5,769 nucleotides of DNA. Source: an uncultured Clostridia bacterium. Lineage in GTDB: Bacteria; Bacillota; Clostridia; TANB77; CAG-508. Positions 5,496 through 5,769 of this stretch are shown here, one piece after another (positions within the stretch are counted from its first letter, which is position 1; the number at the start of each line of letters is the position of its first letter). Both the position numbers and the translations under genes were made by a program. The DNA lies in contig CALXZQ010000068.1 in the NCBI GenBank assembly GCA_944393275.1, positions 1 to 5,769 on the forward strand. The letters are read 5' to 3'. The notes beneath the pieces were generated by a model. It saw nothing but the letters and a program-made list of their open reading frames with translations. It searched no databases and was not told the DNA's origin.

Positions 5496-5512
5496 TATAT
5501 AAATCAGTATTA

Positions 5513-5671
5513 GATAGCGCTCCACATAAGTGACAGTCCATTACATATTTTGCAATGTCCCAGCAGTATTTATTTAGGCACTAAATACCACTTCGGCGAT
5601 ATTTCCTTTCCTATATTTATATGAGCCTAATTCAAATAAATACATTACTCTTAAATATCGCGACCTCTATC
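5513..5671 (-). promoter_or_regulatory. Lysine riboswitch (L-box) aptamer
   Basis: This 159-nucleotide leader RNA binds lysine and controls the importer operon. Read from 5671 down to 5513: P1 is GATAG (5671-5667) with CTATC (5517-5513). AGAGG opens the core. P2 is GCGATATTT (5661-5653) with AAATATCGC (5604-5596), carrying the GAGTA motif (5650-5646) and an upper stem TATTTAT/ATAAATA (5642-5636 with 5620-5614). The invariant GCCGAAG follows (5597-5591). P3 is GTATTTA (5588-5582) with TAAATAC (5572-5566). P4 is CATTGCA (5557-5551) with TGTAATG (5545-5539). CTGTCAC (5536-5530) and P5 CAC/GTG lead to TGGAGCGCTATC. Loop 2 TTAGGC (5630-5625) is perfectly complementary to loop 3 GCCTAA (5579-5574), the known kissing contact of this class. 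Order, spacing and conserved blocks match the Bacillus subtilis lysC leader as I recall it. An extra base appears to lie between AGAGGT and P2 (C5662). Confidence 0.96.
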
Positions 5672-5709
5672 ATCATTATTGTTTATAACAAAATATTCAA
5701 TTGACAAGT

Positions 5710-5738
5710 ATTATATCATATATTTTAAAGATAGTCAA
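5710..5738 (-). promoter_or_regulatory. Promoter of the lysine-riboswitch ABC importer operon
   Basis: On the minus strand TTGACT (5738-5733), a 17-base spacer and a perfect TATAAT (5715-5710) form a near-consensus sigma-A promoter. Transcription should start near 5703, about 30 bases before the aptamer, giving an untranslated leader of about 390 bases. The whole gene-free stretch from 5311 to 5738 is accounted for by this promoter, the aptamer, the switching region and the terminator. Positions 5739-5769 hold only AT-rich sequence with no clear feature. Confidence 0.88.
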
Positions 5739-5769
5739 TACTAATTATTTATTGATAGTATAAAATATG

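Noticed and set aside
5701..5729. Plus-strand TTGACA at 5701-5706 as a divergent promoter
   Set aside because: No acceptable -10 lies 16-18 bases downstream; the TATATT at 5719 is only 12 bases away. The bases are better explained as the initial transcribed region of the importer operon.
5735..5761. Interleaved inverted repeats TCAATA/TATTGA and ATACTA/TAGTAT over the -35 region of the importer promoter
   Set aside because: Short arms in very AT-rich sequence with unequal spacing; the riboswitch already explains regulation, so an added operator is not supported.

Overview
The window is AT-rich, with strong AAGGAGG-type ribosome binding sites, short low-GC hairpin terminators and sigma-A-like promoters. 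This points to a low-GC Firmicute, most likely an anaerobic member of the Clostridia. The species cannot be told from the sequence alone.

Layout from left to right. (1) Positions 1-123, minus strand: the first 41 codons of a HicA-family toxin gene, cut by the window edge. It has its own promoter at 193-221, which carries a 9-bp tandem repeat that looks like an operator. (2) Positions 275-1667, minus strand: a two-gene operon. A divergent Ham1/ITPase-like protein is followed 17 bases later by a HAD-family phosphatase, and a perfect hairpin terminator closes the operon. (3) Positions 1898-2895, plus strand: a single gene for a stand-alone HD-GYP cyclic-di-GMP phosphodiesterase. It ends in a long hairpin that serves both strands. 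(4) Positions 2911-5738, minus strand: a complete polar amino acid ABC importer operon, in transcription order promoter, lysine riboswitch, terminator, substrate-binding protein, permease, ATPase.

The most informative element is the untranslated leader of the ABC operon (about 390 bases). Read on the minus strand, 5671 to 5513 is a full lysine (L-box) riboswitch. All five helices, the GCCGAAG and CTGTCAC blocks and a six-base-pair L2-L3 kissing interaction can be read directly. A hairpin followed by seven Ts lies between the aptamer and the first gene. The leader therefore gives a substrate to a transporter that protein family alone would leave as a generic polar amino acid importer: it is most likely a lysine uptake system, switched off by premature termination when lysine is plentiful.

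Other points of interest are a binding protein with no lipobox, two CxxC motifs packed around the HD site of the phosphodiesterase, a Ham1-like enzyme that has lost several signature residues, and a HicA fragment that does not show the usual Gly-Ser-His where it would be expected. The window contains no mobile element, CRISPR array, tRNA or rRNA that I can see.
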